In this document: positions 1 through 13,300 of the stretch, in pieces
How positions within the stretch are numbered: position 1 is the first letter of the stretch
Layout of the letters: each line of letters opens with the position of its first letter
Origin: Sabethes cyaneus
Taxonomy: Eukaryota; Arthropoda; Insecta; Diptera; Culicidae
NCBI RefSeq assembly: GCF_943734655.1
Contig: NC_071355.1
Location: 13,000,768-13,064,767, forward strand
Direction of reading: 5' to 3'
Length of the DNA stretch: 64,000 bases
Notes under the pieces: generated by a model
Seen by the model: the letters and a program-made list of their open reading frames with translations, nothing else
What the model was told of the DNA's origin: nothing
Database searches by the model: none
Program-made: the position numbers and the translations under genes

Positions 1-310
1 TAAAAATCGGGGGGCAAAAAACAAATTGTTAAACTTGAGTAAAAATTTTTTGTACAAAAATGAATTATTTATGGGTTTTGCAGCCTAAAGAACTCGAATT
101 TGACTCTACTTTGGAAGGTTTTTGCATAAAAAATGATTACGTATATAAAAGCAAGAATAGATTCGGGTTTCACGATTAAACTTCAAGTAAAAATTCCTAA
201 AAGTCTTAATTTTTATTGCGTGATTTAAAAAATTTCTTTGTTTTTTTAGCCTCCTCTTCAGTTGCACAGCATCCGATGGACAAAAACTTTAAAAATTATT
301 TGTAATGGCC
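1..310. mobile_element. MITE family A, copy 1 (truncated by the window edge)
   Basis: Homologous to 33676-34126 and 42262-42731: the order of AATCGGGGGGCAAAAAA, a run of T, AACTCGAA and a GCAAGAATAGATT block is the same. It ends with GACAAAAACTTTAAAAATTATTTGTAATGGCC, the family's right terminal repeat. The left terminus lies outside the window. Confidence 0.7.
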
Positions 311-1264
311 TAATTAATTTTATTAATTCATCCATCCAAAGGCTGGCTCGTCACAAGTTTTTGTTACAAGCTATGAGTAAGGGTGAGAGCAATTGTAAAA
401 TTTTAGGCATTGTTTTATTATAATAGTCATAATAGTTTCATTAGAGGGTTCACCAAGAACATAATTTTATGTTCTTTTTGAAAAAAATATTCGCGAATGT
501 GGTCGTAATTGTTTATAAAAATTTCATACCATTTAAAAACATTCGTAGGTTTATTTTCTACCGCAATTGCTGTTATTACGAATGATTGGTATCTGGTATG
601 AGAACACATTCGTAGCACATATTGCATTAGAATGCATTTGATGCACGGTTAGTGTCTAGCATCGCTATCGACAAGCGCAAATTTTGCGCGGTCAAGAGGG
701 TTCATCCGGATAATACAGAATTCAGCATGAAAGAAGCATCTGACTGCTTCAGAATAGATCTAGTCTCCAATCAATTCTTAAGTCCATTTTCAAGTTCAAC
801 GCCAAGTAAAAAACGCCAAGTTTAATTTCAATTTCAATTTTCAAGTTTTATTTGTAGATCAATTTCATGTTCAATTTTAAATCTTATTTCAACTCCAATT
901 TCATATCTCATTTTAGGTTCTATTATTACCGTTCAGATACAATTTCAGTTTTCGGTCCAACTCCAGTTCAATTTGAAGTAAAGTTTCAAATTTCAATTAG
1001 TCCGAAATTGGAGCCAGGCTTGGTCGAACGTTAGTTGCTGCCATTATAATTTGGTCATCGAAATCGACTGACGTAATCCTACATAAACCGTGTGGTCGTT
1101 TCTTCTTCATAACCCCACTAATTTTTAATCATTTTGTGCATTATTTCATAATATTTAATTTTTAAATATACCTGAAATAAAATAAACTTGAAATGTGTGT
1201 TTGGCCATATTAAATAGTCGCTGCGTATAATAATAATAGACGTCTTGATAAAATATCGAACCTT
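311..1264. repeat. AT-rich intergenic DNA with a degenerate 12-bp minisatellite at about 780-1010
   Basis: The 780-1010 stretch is built from degenerate copies of a 12-bp unit (TCCAATTTCAAG on this strand, CTTGAAATTGGA on the other). The same unit recurs at eight other places in the window. The rest is AT-rich with no recognisable gene. Confidence 0.6.
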
Positions 1265-2713
1265 TCACGAATAATTTATTTGGTAGGTACAAACATCACC
1301 ACCGAAAATACATAGATCAACGGTAAAAACACCAAACAGATTCCATTCCATTCCACATTGGAAAAACATCTTGTACAGCTTCTTAGGTAGGTATTTGGTT
1401 TTTATTGCCGAAGTTTTTCTGGCACTCCATTCAACGATGTCGAATCGAATGCTTCTTCGTCGTTCGGTCGTTTGCACATTTTCCCTGTGTCGCAACTGGA
1501 TGTATTTAATCCAGCGAGCGAGCATCGGAAGAGTTGGTATTGTTTTTACTTCACTTGTTCGGATTTTGGTTACTACAGGATGTACAACTGTTTTCTTACC
1601 AAAAATAATGGTAAGGCGTTTTTGTGGCAAACGGCAAGGACCGTGGTTTTACTGCTTCGGAGGCAATCCTTTCAGTTGGATCAATTGGATTGTCGTATTG
1701 AAAATTAATGGCTTATGAAGAGTAAAAAGTTTGCAGACAGCTTTTAATGGCTGGTAAATTATTCTTTAGTGGTTGTTAATTGAACGTTCTCCGTAGAACT
1801 AACTGAGGTAAAAATATCAACTACGACAGGGAACGACAGAATAAACAGAAAATGATCTGCCTCAGTTTGTCACGAAAAAATATTATTTATGTTCTTCGAT
1901 AATCGTTAATGAAAGAAAAGCATAGACCGGTCCCGAGGCAAGAAAAAACCCCGCGCAGCGGAGATCGCATAAATTAATTAATGAAATTAACAATAAATCA
2001 TGAAAATTTAATTTAAAAAATCCACAAATTTCCTTTGACTATACACTGACGGTTATTTTTTCTTCTTATTTCCTACGACAGTATCAAATCCACCCTTTCG
2101 GATCATCGTTCAACCGGCCTCGGTTTGGCTCTTGGGGGTGGACGCGCTGTTTCTCCCCGCGTGACGAGGGATAACCGCAGAGGTGTAACGGCAGAGACAA
2201 AAAAAAAGAAATTCTGCCAACCCTTTTCCCGTATCATGTTCTGGTTTCTTATGGATTGTCGGCTTTCCTTGCAGCTCTCTCGCCTTTTTATCAACGCTCA
2301 ACTTTGTGTGGTTACAAGAAATATCAAATATTTACTTTTAATTTTGATTTTTTCCGCCTCGCTGGTCGTTTTATGTGAAGTTTTTTTTTGTGGCCTAGCG
2401 AGGCTTCTGTTCTACAGGAACTTGAACCAATGATTTACCCGGAGCCGGAGAAATCCATTGTATGAAATTCGCTTTTATAGGCAATATTTTTACAAAGCAC
2501 TTTTTCTCTGACCAATTGCACTGTGTATTCTATTTTGTATCGTTTTGCTTCTTTAGCTGAGATCACAAGATTGCTGACTTTCTTTCCGTTCTGGTGGATA
2601 ACTTGAAACAAGCGGGTTTAACTTCATAGATTAATTCTTCTCTTAACTTGAAAGATACCCATAACAAAAGGTCCACTGTTTGTTCGACTATTTATGCCCC
2701 GGACGAGCAGCTG
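1265..2713 (-). other. Region 3' of the transporter stop; possible long 3' UTR
   Basis: No AATAAA is visible within several hundred bases of the stop codon. The first clear minus-strand AATAAA is at 1275-1280, about 1.43 kb downstream; a TATAAA is nearer 2475. The stretch also contains an unrecognised 121-codon minus-strand frame (1265-1630), overlapped by open frames on the other strand. I see no family motif in it and do not call it a gene. Confidence 0.25.
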
Positions 2714-2954
2714 CTAGTGATACCGGCTGTCCTCCTGCAGTTCTATTCGGGGCTGACTGTGGGCCACTTTGCGACGTCTTCTCCGGTCCAGGATGCGTTC
2801 GATGAACGGCGAAAACAGTTTCGGATTCATTTCGTCCGGTTTGTTCGCACCCACCAGGAAGGATACGATCACGGCGATGACGATCGTGATCAACGCTCCC
2901 ATTGCGGTGTACCACAGGTAGGAGATGTGGTACAGGGCGAATTCGGCCGGCTCA
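2714..2954 (-). CDS. Transporter exon 7, C-terminus and stop (residues 517-595)
   Basis: The acceptor is GAACAG. It encodes EPAEFALYHISYLWYTAMGA, the final membrane helix LITIVIAVIVSFLVG, and a cytosolic tail with FSPFIERILDRRRRR. The stop codon lies at 2714-2716. The frame joins exon 6 exactly despite 5378 bp between them, and the GC content is clearly higher than in the surrounding intron. Confidence 0.94.
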
Positions 2955-5900
2955 CTGTTCAGAAAGGATAAACGTAAATATAATTAGAAATTTTAAAATT
3001 TACTATTTACAAATTGATTTCAATAAAAGACTGGCTTTTTGGTCTGCATAACAATTGAGAGTCGTTTTGCTGGCTAAACACAATTTTATCAAACAGTTCA
3101 GAAGTATACTTTTGGGTTCTTATCCAACAGCTGACTTTGAAAAATATTTTCTGTGATATCTTTTTATTCATTTATTTGGTGTAATTCATCTGACAATTTT
3201 GTCTCAATGAATAGCTGATATATTATTATACTTATAAAATTAGAATTAACATTTTTCGTCTTATTCTCTCACGCGTTTTTATCATTTTTTCAGCGCCGTT
3301 TTTTCTTTTCCGGTCCCTTTTTTACATTTTTCCATTTATCTACCTTTCTCTTGATTTTTGCTATCACTTTCCTTCCGTTTTTCCGTTTTTTCATTTTGAC
3401 TGTCCCATGTTTCTTGTTCCATTGTTCCGTTTTTCTTGTTTTACCCCATGTTTTCCATTCGTCTTTTGTTATTTTCTTTCTCGTTTTCCGTCTTCTCTAT
3501 TTCTCGTTATTCTCACTTCGAGTTTTCGTCCTTTTTTAACTTCTTTTATCTCCTTTCTTTCTCGTTTTCCACATTCGTCTGTTTCGTTTTTCTTCTTTTT
3601 GAAACCCTAGTTTTCCGTTTTTACTATCACGTTTATCTCATTTTTGGCTCCCATTTTCCGCTTTCGTTTCCGGTTTTATTTCCCATTTTTCGTATTTTTC
3701 TCTTCGTTCATCTTTGGTCCGTTTTTCCTATTTTTTTCTTCGTTTTTTCCGTTTTTTTGTCCTAACTTTGTCTATCAATTTTTTTCTCTTGCTTTGCTAT
3801 TTTTTCTTTTCTCTTCCGAGAAATAAAAAGAGAATAGAAGAATAGCAATTCACTGTGTCTACTGTATTCCCTTTCTTATTTCGATTTTTCTCTTTTCGCT
3901 TTTCTTCTTTCTTTTCTGCCCGCTATTGCCTCTTTTTCTGTTCCTTTTCTTTTCTCTTTTTTCCGTCCCGTTTTAGATCTTTTTCTGAGTTCTGATTTTC
4001 CTCTGTTCCGTTTTTCGTCTTTTTTCTTCCAGTTTTCCTCTTTTTCTATCTTGTTTGTTTTTGTCATTTTCTGTCCGCCTTTCGACTTTTATTCACTTAA
4101 TGTAAAATCAGGACGGCTTGTCTTTTTTCGCTTTTTACTTTCGTTTACGTTTTTTTGTTTTCCTCTGTGCCGTTCTCCTTATCTGTCACTTTCTGTTTTT
4201 CTTTTCCGTTTTATTTTTTTGTTTTTTTTCCTCGAATATTTTACTTTTCCTCGTAAATGCATTGTAAAATTAAATGTGGAGCAACCGGCGGGGATTCAGA
4301 GAAGCACAATAGATATTTTTCAATACACTTTCATTACCCGATCATCACCCGCAAATGCCCATGTATGGCACTGACAATCCAAATTTGGTACAAAATTTTC
4401 TGTTTGATTATTTTTACAGCTTTTTATATGCATGAATGTTGGAAAAAGCCCAGCAAGTCTCAGAGGCACATACGAAATTTGTTTTGTCCACCAACGATAT
4501 GCAAACAATACAATATTTTACAATATATACAATATTTTTCCTTAATTATGGAGATCTACTTGCAGCTTCGCTCAAAAATGTTTGCCACACGGTGCTCGGC
4601 TGCTGAGATATGAACTTTTGAAGCCCAGGAAAATCAAATTTTCATTAGCGTTCAAAATTTTATGAAAAACTTGTTGGAAATGATATTTTCGTTGGATTGC
4701 AAAGAGAAATTAGTCACATTTTCATAGAAACCTATTTGCTCTACGGTACTTAGTTCCTGAGATTTGAATTTTTAAAGCAAGCACATGTTTAGAAAAATCG
4801 GCCCAAATGAAGTTATTCCTGGATTACAGAAAAGATTTACTTGCATATACTTGTTGTTTTCCTGTTTTTCTGTTCTCGTTTCTAGCTTTTCACTTTCCTG
4901 TTGTTTTTCCACTTTTTCTCTCGTTTTTCATTTTTGTTCTATCACGTGTTTCTTGTTTCACTGTTTCGTTTATCTCCGTTTCATGTCCCATCATTTTCTT
5001 GTTTTCGGTCTGTTTTTCAGTTTTCTTTTCACTCGTTTTTTTTATTTCTTTCTCATTTTCGTTTCTGTTTTCCCTCTCGTTTTAGTCTTCGTTTGCTCCG
5101 GTTTGCTTCTCTTAGATGACGGGTTGGGCCCGTTTTTTTAATCTTTTCATGTTTATTGTGCTTTCGCTTTGTTTTTTTTCGATCTCTCCTGTTCGTCTTT
5201 TTTTCTCCAGCTTTGCCTTAGTATTTGATCCTTTTGTCCTATTTTTCTTTTCTTCTTTTTCTGTTTCATTTTTCCATTCATATTCCTTTTTTGTTCCATT
5301 CATTTATATTTCGTTTTCGCGATACTTTTTTCCATTTGGTTTCCTCAGTCTTCCGTTCCGTTTTTTTGTTCCGTCTTGCTCTTTCCCTTTTCTATTTTTC
5401 TTCTTTTCCTGTCGCATTTTTCGCCTTTTCAATCATGATTATCCTTTTTTCTGTTCCGTTTTTCTTTTCCAGTATCGTTTATTACTTCCTAACCCGTTAA
5501 CTCTTTTCTTTTTTTTACGTCCCCTTTTCTATTTTTGGCACCCTTTTTTCGCTTTCGTCTCCAGTTTTATCTACCATTTTTTCGTCTTTTTCTCTTTAGT
5601 CCGTTTTTCTGTTCTTCGTTTTTTCCCAGTTTTATGTCCCAACTTTCTCCTTCGATCTCTTTTCTCTTGTTTTGCTATTCTTCTTGTCTCTTTTTATTTC
5701 TCTTGTCTTCTGCATTCCCTTTCTCGTTTTCTCTTCCTATCATTTTCTCTTTTTATTTCCCTTTTCTCTTTTTCGATCATTTTCTTGTTTTTTCTGTTTC
5801 CGTTTTTGCTCTTTTCCGCAGTCCCGATTTTTGGCGACCGTTCGACTTTGATTCACTTTTGTTTGGTCCCGGTTTCCGTCTTTTTTCGCTTTTTAAATTC

Positions 5901-7274
5901 GTTTTACATTTTTATTTTCCTTTGTTTTTATTTTCTTCCTCCTTTTTTGTCACATTTTGTTTATCTTTTCCGTCCTATTCTTTTTATGTCGTTTTTCCTG
6001 TTTTCGTTTTTAGATTTGGATGCTCCCGTATATTCTCATCTTTTCCTTTTGCTCTCACTGTCCTGCTGTTTTCCACTCTTGGTTGTTTTTATTTTTCTGT
6101 CCCGTGTTTCTTGTTTCATTGTTCTTTTTTTCTCCGTTTCATGTTCCACAATTTCCTTCTTTTCTTTTTCGTTTTCTTTTTTTTTCTTTTTCTCTCGTTT
6201 CCAGTCTTTTTTGCATCTGTTTTTATCTACTTTCCCTCTCGTTTTACGTCTTCGTCTGTTCCGTATTTCTTCCCTTTGATGTTCCGTTTTTTCATCTTTT
6301 CTGTCACTTTTTTCTGCCTTTCGCTTTGCTTGTTCAGCTCCCGCCTGTTCGTCTTTTCACCTCCAGCATTACCGTTTGATTTGGTCTTTTTTCCTGTTCT
6401 TCTTTTCTTCTTTTTCTATTTCATTCCTTTCCATTTTTGTCCAATCTTTATATTCCTTTGTGTCCCGTTTTCGCGATGCTTTCTCCCTTTTAGTTTCCTC
6501 TGTTGTTCGTTCCGATTTCTTTTGTCTAGTTTGTTCTCTTGCTCGTTTTCTCACTTTTTCTGTTACGTTTTTTCTTGTTCTGAACATCCCTTTTTATCTT
6601 GACTATTTCCCTTCTTTTCTTATCCCGGTTTTCACCATTGTCAATCATGATTATTCTCTTTTCTGTTCAGTTTTCGTTTTTTGTTTTCTAACCCGTTAAT
6701 TCTTCTCCTTTTTTCCGTTTTCGTCTGTTCCGTTCTTTCTTTTATTGGGTCCTGCTTTTCCTTCTCATCTGTCACGTCAGTCCATTTTTATAATCAGTTT
6801 CATTCCATTTTCATTTTTTCTCTACATATATTTTTCGTTTTCTGTTCCATTTCTCCATTTTCATGCTCCCATATTTTCTCCTTTTCTATCAGGTGGAAAA
6901 GTAGATAAAACGACAAAAAAGGAGAGAAAAATGCGATATAAAAGCGGAGAATCAAGAACAAAAAAATTGGAAAAATGGGACAGAAAACGAAAAGTTTAAA
7001 GAGAAAATATGCAAACTTAAGAAAAATGGGACGAAGTGTAAAGGAGAAGGAAGAAAAGTAGGACATAATAACAGAAAGAACGGTACAGATGGAAATGAAA
7101 AACGGGATCGAAAAGGAGTTACGAAAAACGAAAACCGGGACCGAATAAAAGAAAAAAGTCCAAAGTTGGACAGAAAATGAAAAAACACGAGACAAAAAGG
7201 ACGAAAAATAGAATAAAGGGAAATCGGAACTCAGGAAAAGGACGAAAATGCGACGGAAAAAAGATAAGAAAAGG

Positions 7275-7361
<87 letters not shown>

Positions 7362-10300
7362 TAAAAATGAAAGTGATGAAAAGCGAAAAAGAACTTAAAA
7401 ATAGAAATTACTTGGTTTTAAACGGGACTTCTAACTAGACTTGAAATTGGATTTGAATGCGGACTTGAAATTATGCTTAAAGCTGGATTTTAAATTAAAT
7501 TGAAATTGCACTTAAAGGAAGAAATGAAATTGGATATAAATGTAAATTGCACTTGAAATTGTATTTGAAATTGGGCTTGAAACAAGATTCACTAGATTCC
7601 GTTAGTGGACTTCAAATAGGTGCTTAACCTTTACGTCCCCGACATCAAAAATGATGGTACTTGCAGTTACACTTTTGGCTCTATCTTCACTTTTTTTATG
7701 CAATTAGTCTTAAAAGAACCACATTAGATTGGCCTTTAATGAAAAAATAATTTGATAAATTATGGTTCCATTTTCCTGGAAATATTCCAGATCGCAGTGG
7801 GATTTTTTTTGACGTCTTAAGTAGCATGTAGCATGTGAAATAAAACTAGACATCTGCTTAACAGATTGCACAAAAGTTATCCATTTCATTTGTGGTCAAT
7901 GAGAATGAATCTTACACTAACCTGTCGAGCGCAAATTCCTGTCCCACGCTATTTAAAAAAGGTGAAGGCGCATTGGCCGTGACTTAGACAATGCAGTACA
8001 TTGTGTGATCAGTGTATCATCCAAAATAGAATGATAGAATTGGGAGAGTAAAACAAAACTAGGTATTAGACTACCTAATATAACGGACGGCAGTAGTTTA
8101 GTGAGTAAAACATTCGAATGCCAACCTAAAGAGCGTGGGTGCGAGCCCCACTTGCCCACCTGCCATTGCACAACCCAAAATATATTCGATATAGACGAAA
8201 ATTCCAGTTCATGAAAATAATCATTCTTCACTTCCTCTCTTGGTTGAAAAACACTTTAAAACGGTGAAAAACAAACACTCAAATATAAACTCGACTAGCT
8301 TAGTTTGCCAAGCTAGAGAGAGATTTGCTTACCTTGGCGGCACAGCCGTAGTTGTTGCATTGGCCGCCAGCATGCTCATCGGTTCCGACGCAATGTAGGT
8401 ATAACTACAGCCCTGCGTATTCACTGGTTTCGGTTCAAACTTCATCTCTCCGCTAGCGATCGCAATCTGGGCTTTGAAGCAAATCCACGACATAATACCC
8501 AGTCCAATGGCTCCTCCCACGATGGCTCCCTTTGACGACAAATATATATTTTACAGTGCTATATTCTATTACTATGGTTATTAAAAATTATTACCGTTCC
8601 GTTCGCCCAAGGAATTAGCACCCCAAGGGTAAAGATCCCCAGTAAGGGACCATTGCTAACGCTTCCCAAGCTCATGGAAAGTTGCAGTACAGCACCCAGC
8701 TTCTCAACAACCAGAACCAGTACTACGCAAATCGTTCCAAATACACCGACAACAGCTCGCATAATTATTCTGAAATACAAAAATGATGCTTAATTTCAGC
8801 ATACTTAAATACGGGACATTATAACATACGCCGTAGCTCTGTCACTGAGGGGTCGATTGGTGAAAGGCTTGAAAAAGTCCTCCAGCACCACGGCCGACAT
8901 TGAATTCAACCCGGTGGACAGTGAGCTGAGCGCCGCTGAAAACACTCCAGCAACGAACAATCCCGGTAAACCGGGATAATCACCCAACGTATCCATCACA
9001 AGCAGCGGCAACAGTTGATCCTTCGCAACAGCCAACTTCGTCGTCAGTGGATCACAATCATGATACTTGGCGTAGATCAGCAGTCCACTGTAGCAGCACA
9101 GGCCCAACAGGAACAGCGTTCCTCCAATAAACGTCCACAGGGCGTGCTTTGCCGACCGAAGCGTCGGCAGCGAAAGGTACCGCTGGATCATATTCTGACT
9201 AACGGCGTTAGTCTTCAACCAGTAAATCACACCACCAATGACGCACGAATAAATATTATGTCGCGTCGTTAAATCAAACCGTAAATCAGGTCCCTCGATC
9301 CGCCCACTTGTGATCGCTCGATCCATGACGGTGGAAAACCCACCCACGTCATAGGTCCCTTTGACGATAATCAAAATCATTGCACCGAACATCAGCACCG
9401 TTTGCACGACATCCGTCCAAACGACGGCCTTCAACCCACCGACGCACGTGTAGAAGATACAGATCACACAAACCAGTGGCGTGATCAGATGGACGTTCAC
9501 TCCGGTCACTTGGTTGAAAGCCAACGCCGGTACGTAAATGACGATCGGCAGCCAGGCCATCTAGAGAACGAGAAACGAGAACGAGAACGTGTGAAACCCT
9601 AAACGGTGAAGAAAGTGACTTAAAGTGATTTGCTGGTTCGGAACAGTTGAACAGATTTATCTCGTTTCAGAACTGCTCAATGAGTTAATGGTCGGTTTCC
9701 GGTTGGATGGACTTTCGGCTGACATTGACCGGGCTACTCACCGTTGCGAAAGTAAACAGGATTGAACCGAACAGCCGCATGCGTTTGTCGAAGCGGGTTT
9801 GGAGGTACTGCGAACGACGCAATAAGGCGTTAGTTTGGATTTAACCGGTTTTAAATTAAATTGTACCTGATAAGTGGAGGTAAGCTGCAGATTGTGGAAC
9901 ACCGGAAGGTAGATGTACATCATGATGAATCCCATCGAGATGACGCCTCCTACGATGTACATGTACTGGATGCCGTAGACGTAGATCTCGGTGGGTGTAC
10001 CGAGCAGGGAGATTCCAGAGATGAAACTGAAGAAGAATTTGTTTTAAGTAAATGCAAATGATTAAAGTTTGTAGATTGGTCCAATAATTTATTTCAAAGA
10101 ATTTAATTTTTATTTAGACCAAATATTACTATCTTTTTGTTACGTTTTCGTTTAACTGGGGCTGCTCCACTACGTTTTTCCGTGATCGGAAAAACGTATT
10201 GCGAGTCGATCCAACCCGCTCGCGGTGAAATTTCATTCAAATTAGTGGCTACTTGCTGGGGCTATAAACTGGTCGGTAGTGAAAATGGATAACGTTTTGA

Positions 10301-13300
10301 CGAATTGTGAAACAGATTAGTTAAAGAGGACTAACGACTAACTGTTGGCCTTCAAGGCGACATTTGTAATTTAGAACCCGATTTCAATTACAAAAATAAT
10401 AAAATTTTGTGCATCAAGCTTAAGCGTTTATTCACCATGAAAAGGTTTTTAATACCTGACGTCAAACCTTAGGGCGGCTTTGTTAGTTCCAAACCAATAG
10501 TTTCGTCACTAAAATTCCTGTCTATTTCTCGCACTGGACTTCAGGCTACTATTATCGTGTCCGACTGGCCGAAACCATCTGTAAATCACTGTCAGCCCAA
10601 ATGAAAATATGTTTCTTCTGAACGGATTCCAAGCTTGAACTTCTATCACCGGCGTTATAACTAGTAAGTTGAGCAATCAAAGTCAGCAGGATCCTGGAAG
10701 TCACTGAAATACTAAAAAAGCAAGCAGAAACACCACGAATGAGGGTACAGAGTGGTAAGGACATCCGAGTTTGTCCGCCGTTAAATATTGAGGAGCAGAG
10801 TTCTTCTAGAGGCCATCCACGTCATAATTTATTTTTTTCAAAAAACCAACCATTTTGAACCATCATCGGTGGCACGTATCAGCCCAATCAGTTTTATTGA
10901 AAAACCATGTTCAAGCATAATCTGCCACAGCTCATTTCATTTAACTGAATCGTGCGCCGCCTTGAAGTCTGTAACCAGATGATGAGTCTGCAAGTTGAGG
11001 AATTCCCGGAATTGATCGAGGATTTGTCGCAAGGTGAACATTTGGTCCGTCGTGGAGCGTTCCTCTCGACAACCACATTGGCATTCGACAACAAAGGTTT
11101 CCTCCAACGGTCTCTGTCTGAGAAGCAGAATGCGGGAGAGAATTTTGTATGCAGAATTGAGGGGAGTAATGTCTCGATAATTGCTGCATTCGAGTCGATG
11201 GCCCTTTTTGAAAATAAGGCTGCTGAGACCTTCCAACCAGTTCATAGTAGGCCTGTGCGAGATTTCGAATTTTTTCGTACAATTTCGCCTAACCCAAGAA
11301 TTCGCGAAATTCTAGTTTCGCGAAATCTTAAAAATATTTCGTTGAATTTCGTCAAATTTCATTCGAAATTTCGCGAAACCGAATTTTAAAATTCGTCATT
11401 TACGCGATTTCGCGAAATTTCGAGCAAAATTCTAGATAATGGAATTATATCAGTTTGCAAGATTTCTCAAGCAATTTATCAAAAGGTCCAATTTAACCAA
11501 GAGAGATTCTCTTCGCCTTTGCTCTCTTCAGCTTATTGCAGAGAAACAAATATACTTGAATGCATCTGCATTGCATCAATTGGTTGGTGGCATCATTAGC
11601 TAACTAATCCTTAAGAAATCTTGCGTTGAAATGCGTTTATGCGCTTTGATAAGTTGCGCGATATTTGTTTTAATTGTGTGCATCGTATCTATGCATGTAT
11701 TCTCTTCACAGTCAGCAAAGCTCCGTAACCTTAATTGAACATGAAATATTAACACAAAAATAGGGCCCTACTACGTAAGTCATGTCGAGCAACTCGACTC
11801 GACCCAGTCACTGTCGAGTGTCGAATAAGAGGAGAACGGGTAGCACAGCGCACAGTGGCGCTCCTCCATACAAAGCTTGGCCAAAAGTCAAAAGTTACTT
11901 CAAATCGGCTGAATATAACATCTTTAACTAATTTTGGGTCACTGAATTCAAATTTGAGATCAAAAATCGAAAAAACTGATCGCTCATTAGGATGGTTCAT
12001 GAAATTAAAAAAAAATAGTTTCGTGTTTTTACTTGTTTTATTGTGGTTTTTGTTTGTGAGATGGCAAATTTTGTATTTACCGTAGAAAACATAAAAAACT
12101 TGTATCATAATGCATTAGGGTGGTTCACAAACCATAAAAAAATATTACAAAAAAAACTTGTAAATATCCACTAAGCTCATTCAAACCATAGAATTAGCTC
12201 TTCGAAGCGCAATCGTAAGGTATCTTAACTATATAAAAATAAATTCAAATCGGTTCAGTAATTCAACAGTTACGAATTTTTAAAGAGAGAAAATTGGTCA
12301 AAAATGATGATTTTTGGCACCACCCTAACTCAGAAAAAGACACCCTAAGCGCCAAGTAAAAAGTCAGGGGTCTAAAACTTTCCGAAAAGAAACAACTACA
12401 CAAAATTTGAACACCTCCGAGCATTTCTAATGAGGACTTTCGTGGAATTCGCCTATGGAAGAGAAAATCATTCCTTCATGTAAGAAGAGGAAATCGCTTC
12501 TAATATACCCGCCAAAAAGTCGATATTACTTCCTTAGCGCAGCAGAGCGCAGAAAGCCACCTAGATTTCCAAAAAGTAGAGAAAATGTCCTATAAGATGC
12601 ATTTAATGTGATCGTTTTCTGACGTTTCCCGCCATACTTTTTTGGTAGCTGAATATTGGTGTTGAATTTCCCATACATTTTGTATGGAAGAACAAAATAT
12701 CATTCTTCAACATGTTCAACTTCAGATATTTGTCAAAAATTCATTTTAACTTCAAACTGACTAGAATTTTCAGGTTAACCTCCCAAAGTATTCCAGAAAA
12801 TGATAAAAGTATAATAATGGAAAAAGCTTGAAATTGGATTTTTGACTTTTGGCCAGCTTTGCGCCATAGTGCAACGCCCAGATCTGTTAGGTACTGTGTT
12901 ACTATACGCTGTAGTGACGAACCGTTAATACAGCAATCGAACACTATGGGCTATTTGTTTTTTTACTGGTAAAGCTGATTACTGCATTTTTGAATACTGA
13001 TTAGCATACGATTATAGTTACACCAATCGGCAAACAAATTGATCAATTTCCGAGGACGCAAACAATCTGATGTGGTTTCAATTGGCAGATTAAATTTTAT
13101 TATATCGGCTTGTTCCAGGAGGCAACAGGCGAGTAACGTCGTTCACGAACAGCGAGAATAGTAAAGATCCCAAAATCTTACCTTCTAGAACTTCAGAACC
13201 GTTCTGGAACCATCTCGATTGACTAGATCCCAATTTAACAATGATCAGTGGCAGTAGCTTCAAAAATCTTATAAATGTGGAATACTTAAAAATTGAGATG

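Noticed and set aside
1265..1630. 121-codon basic protein on the minus strand
   Set aside because: No recognised motif, overlapping frames on the other strand, no upstream splice or promoter support. Kept only as a note in the 3' region entry.
2688..2915. 75-codon frame overlapping exon 7
   Set aside because: Frame shadow of exon 7; the other frame continues the symporter exactly across the splice site.
5116..6279. Open frame of 387 codons on the plus strand
   Set aside because: Phe/Ser/Leu/Val-only translation of polypyrimidine satellite; overlapping long frames in the other two phases.
8088..8170. Functional tRNA gene
   Set aside because: The acceptor stem does not pair and the anticodon arm is not canonical; only the D- and T-arm resemblance is convincing.
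9015..9272. Plus-strand frame of 85 codons
   Set aside because: Antisense shadow of transporter exon 4.
8805..9560. Separate gene starting at the methionine at 9560
   Set aside because: This ATG directly follows a splice acceptor, and the preceding exons join in phase to give the full family length.
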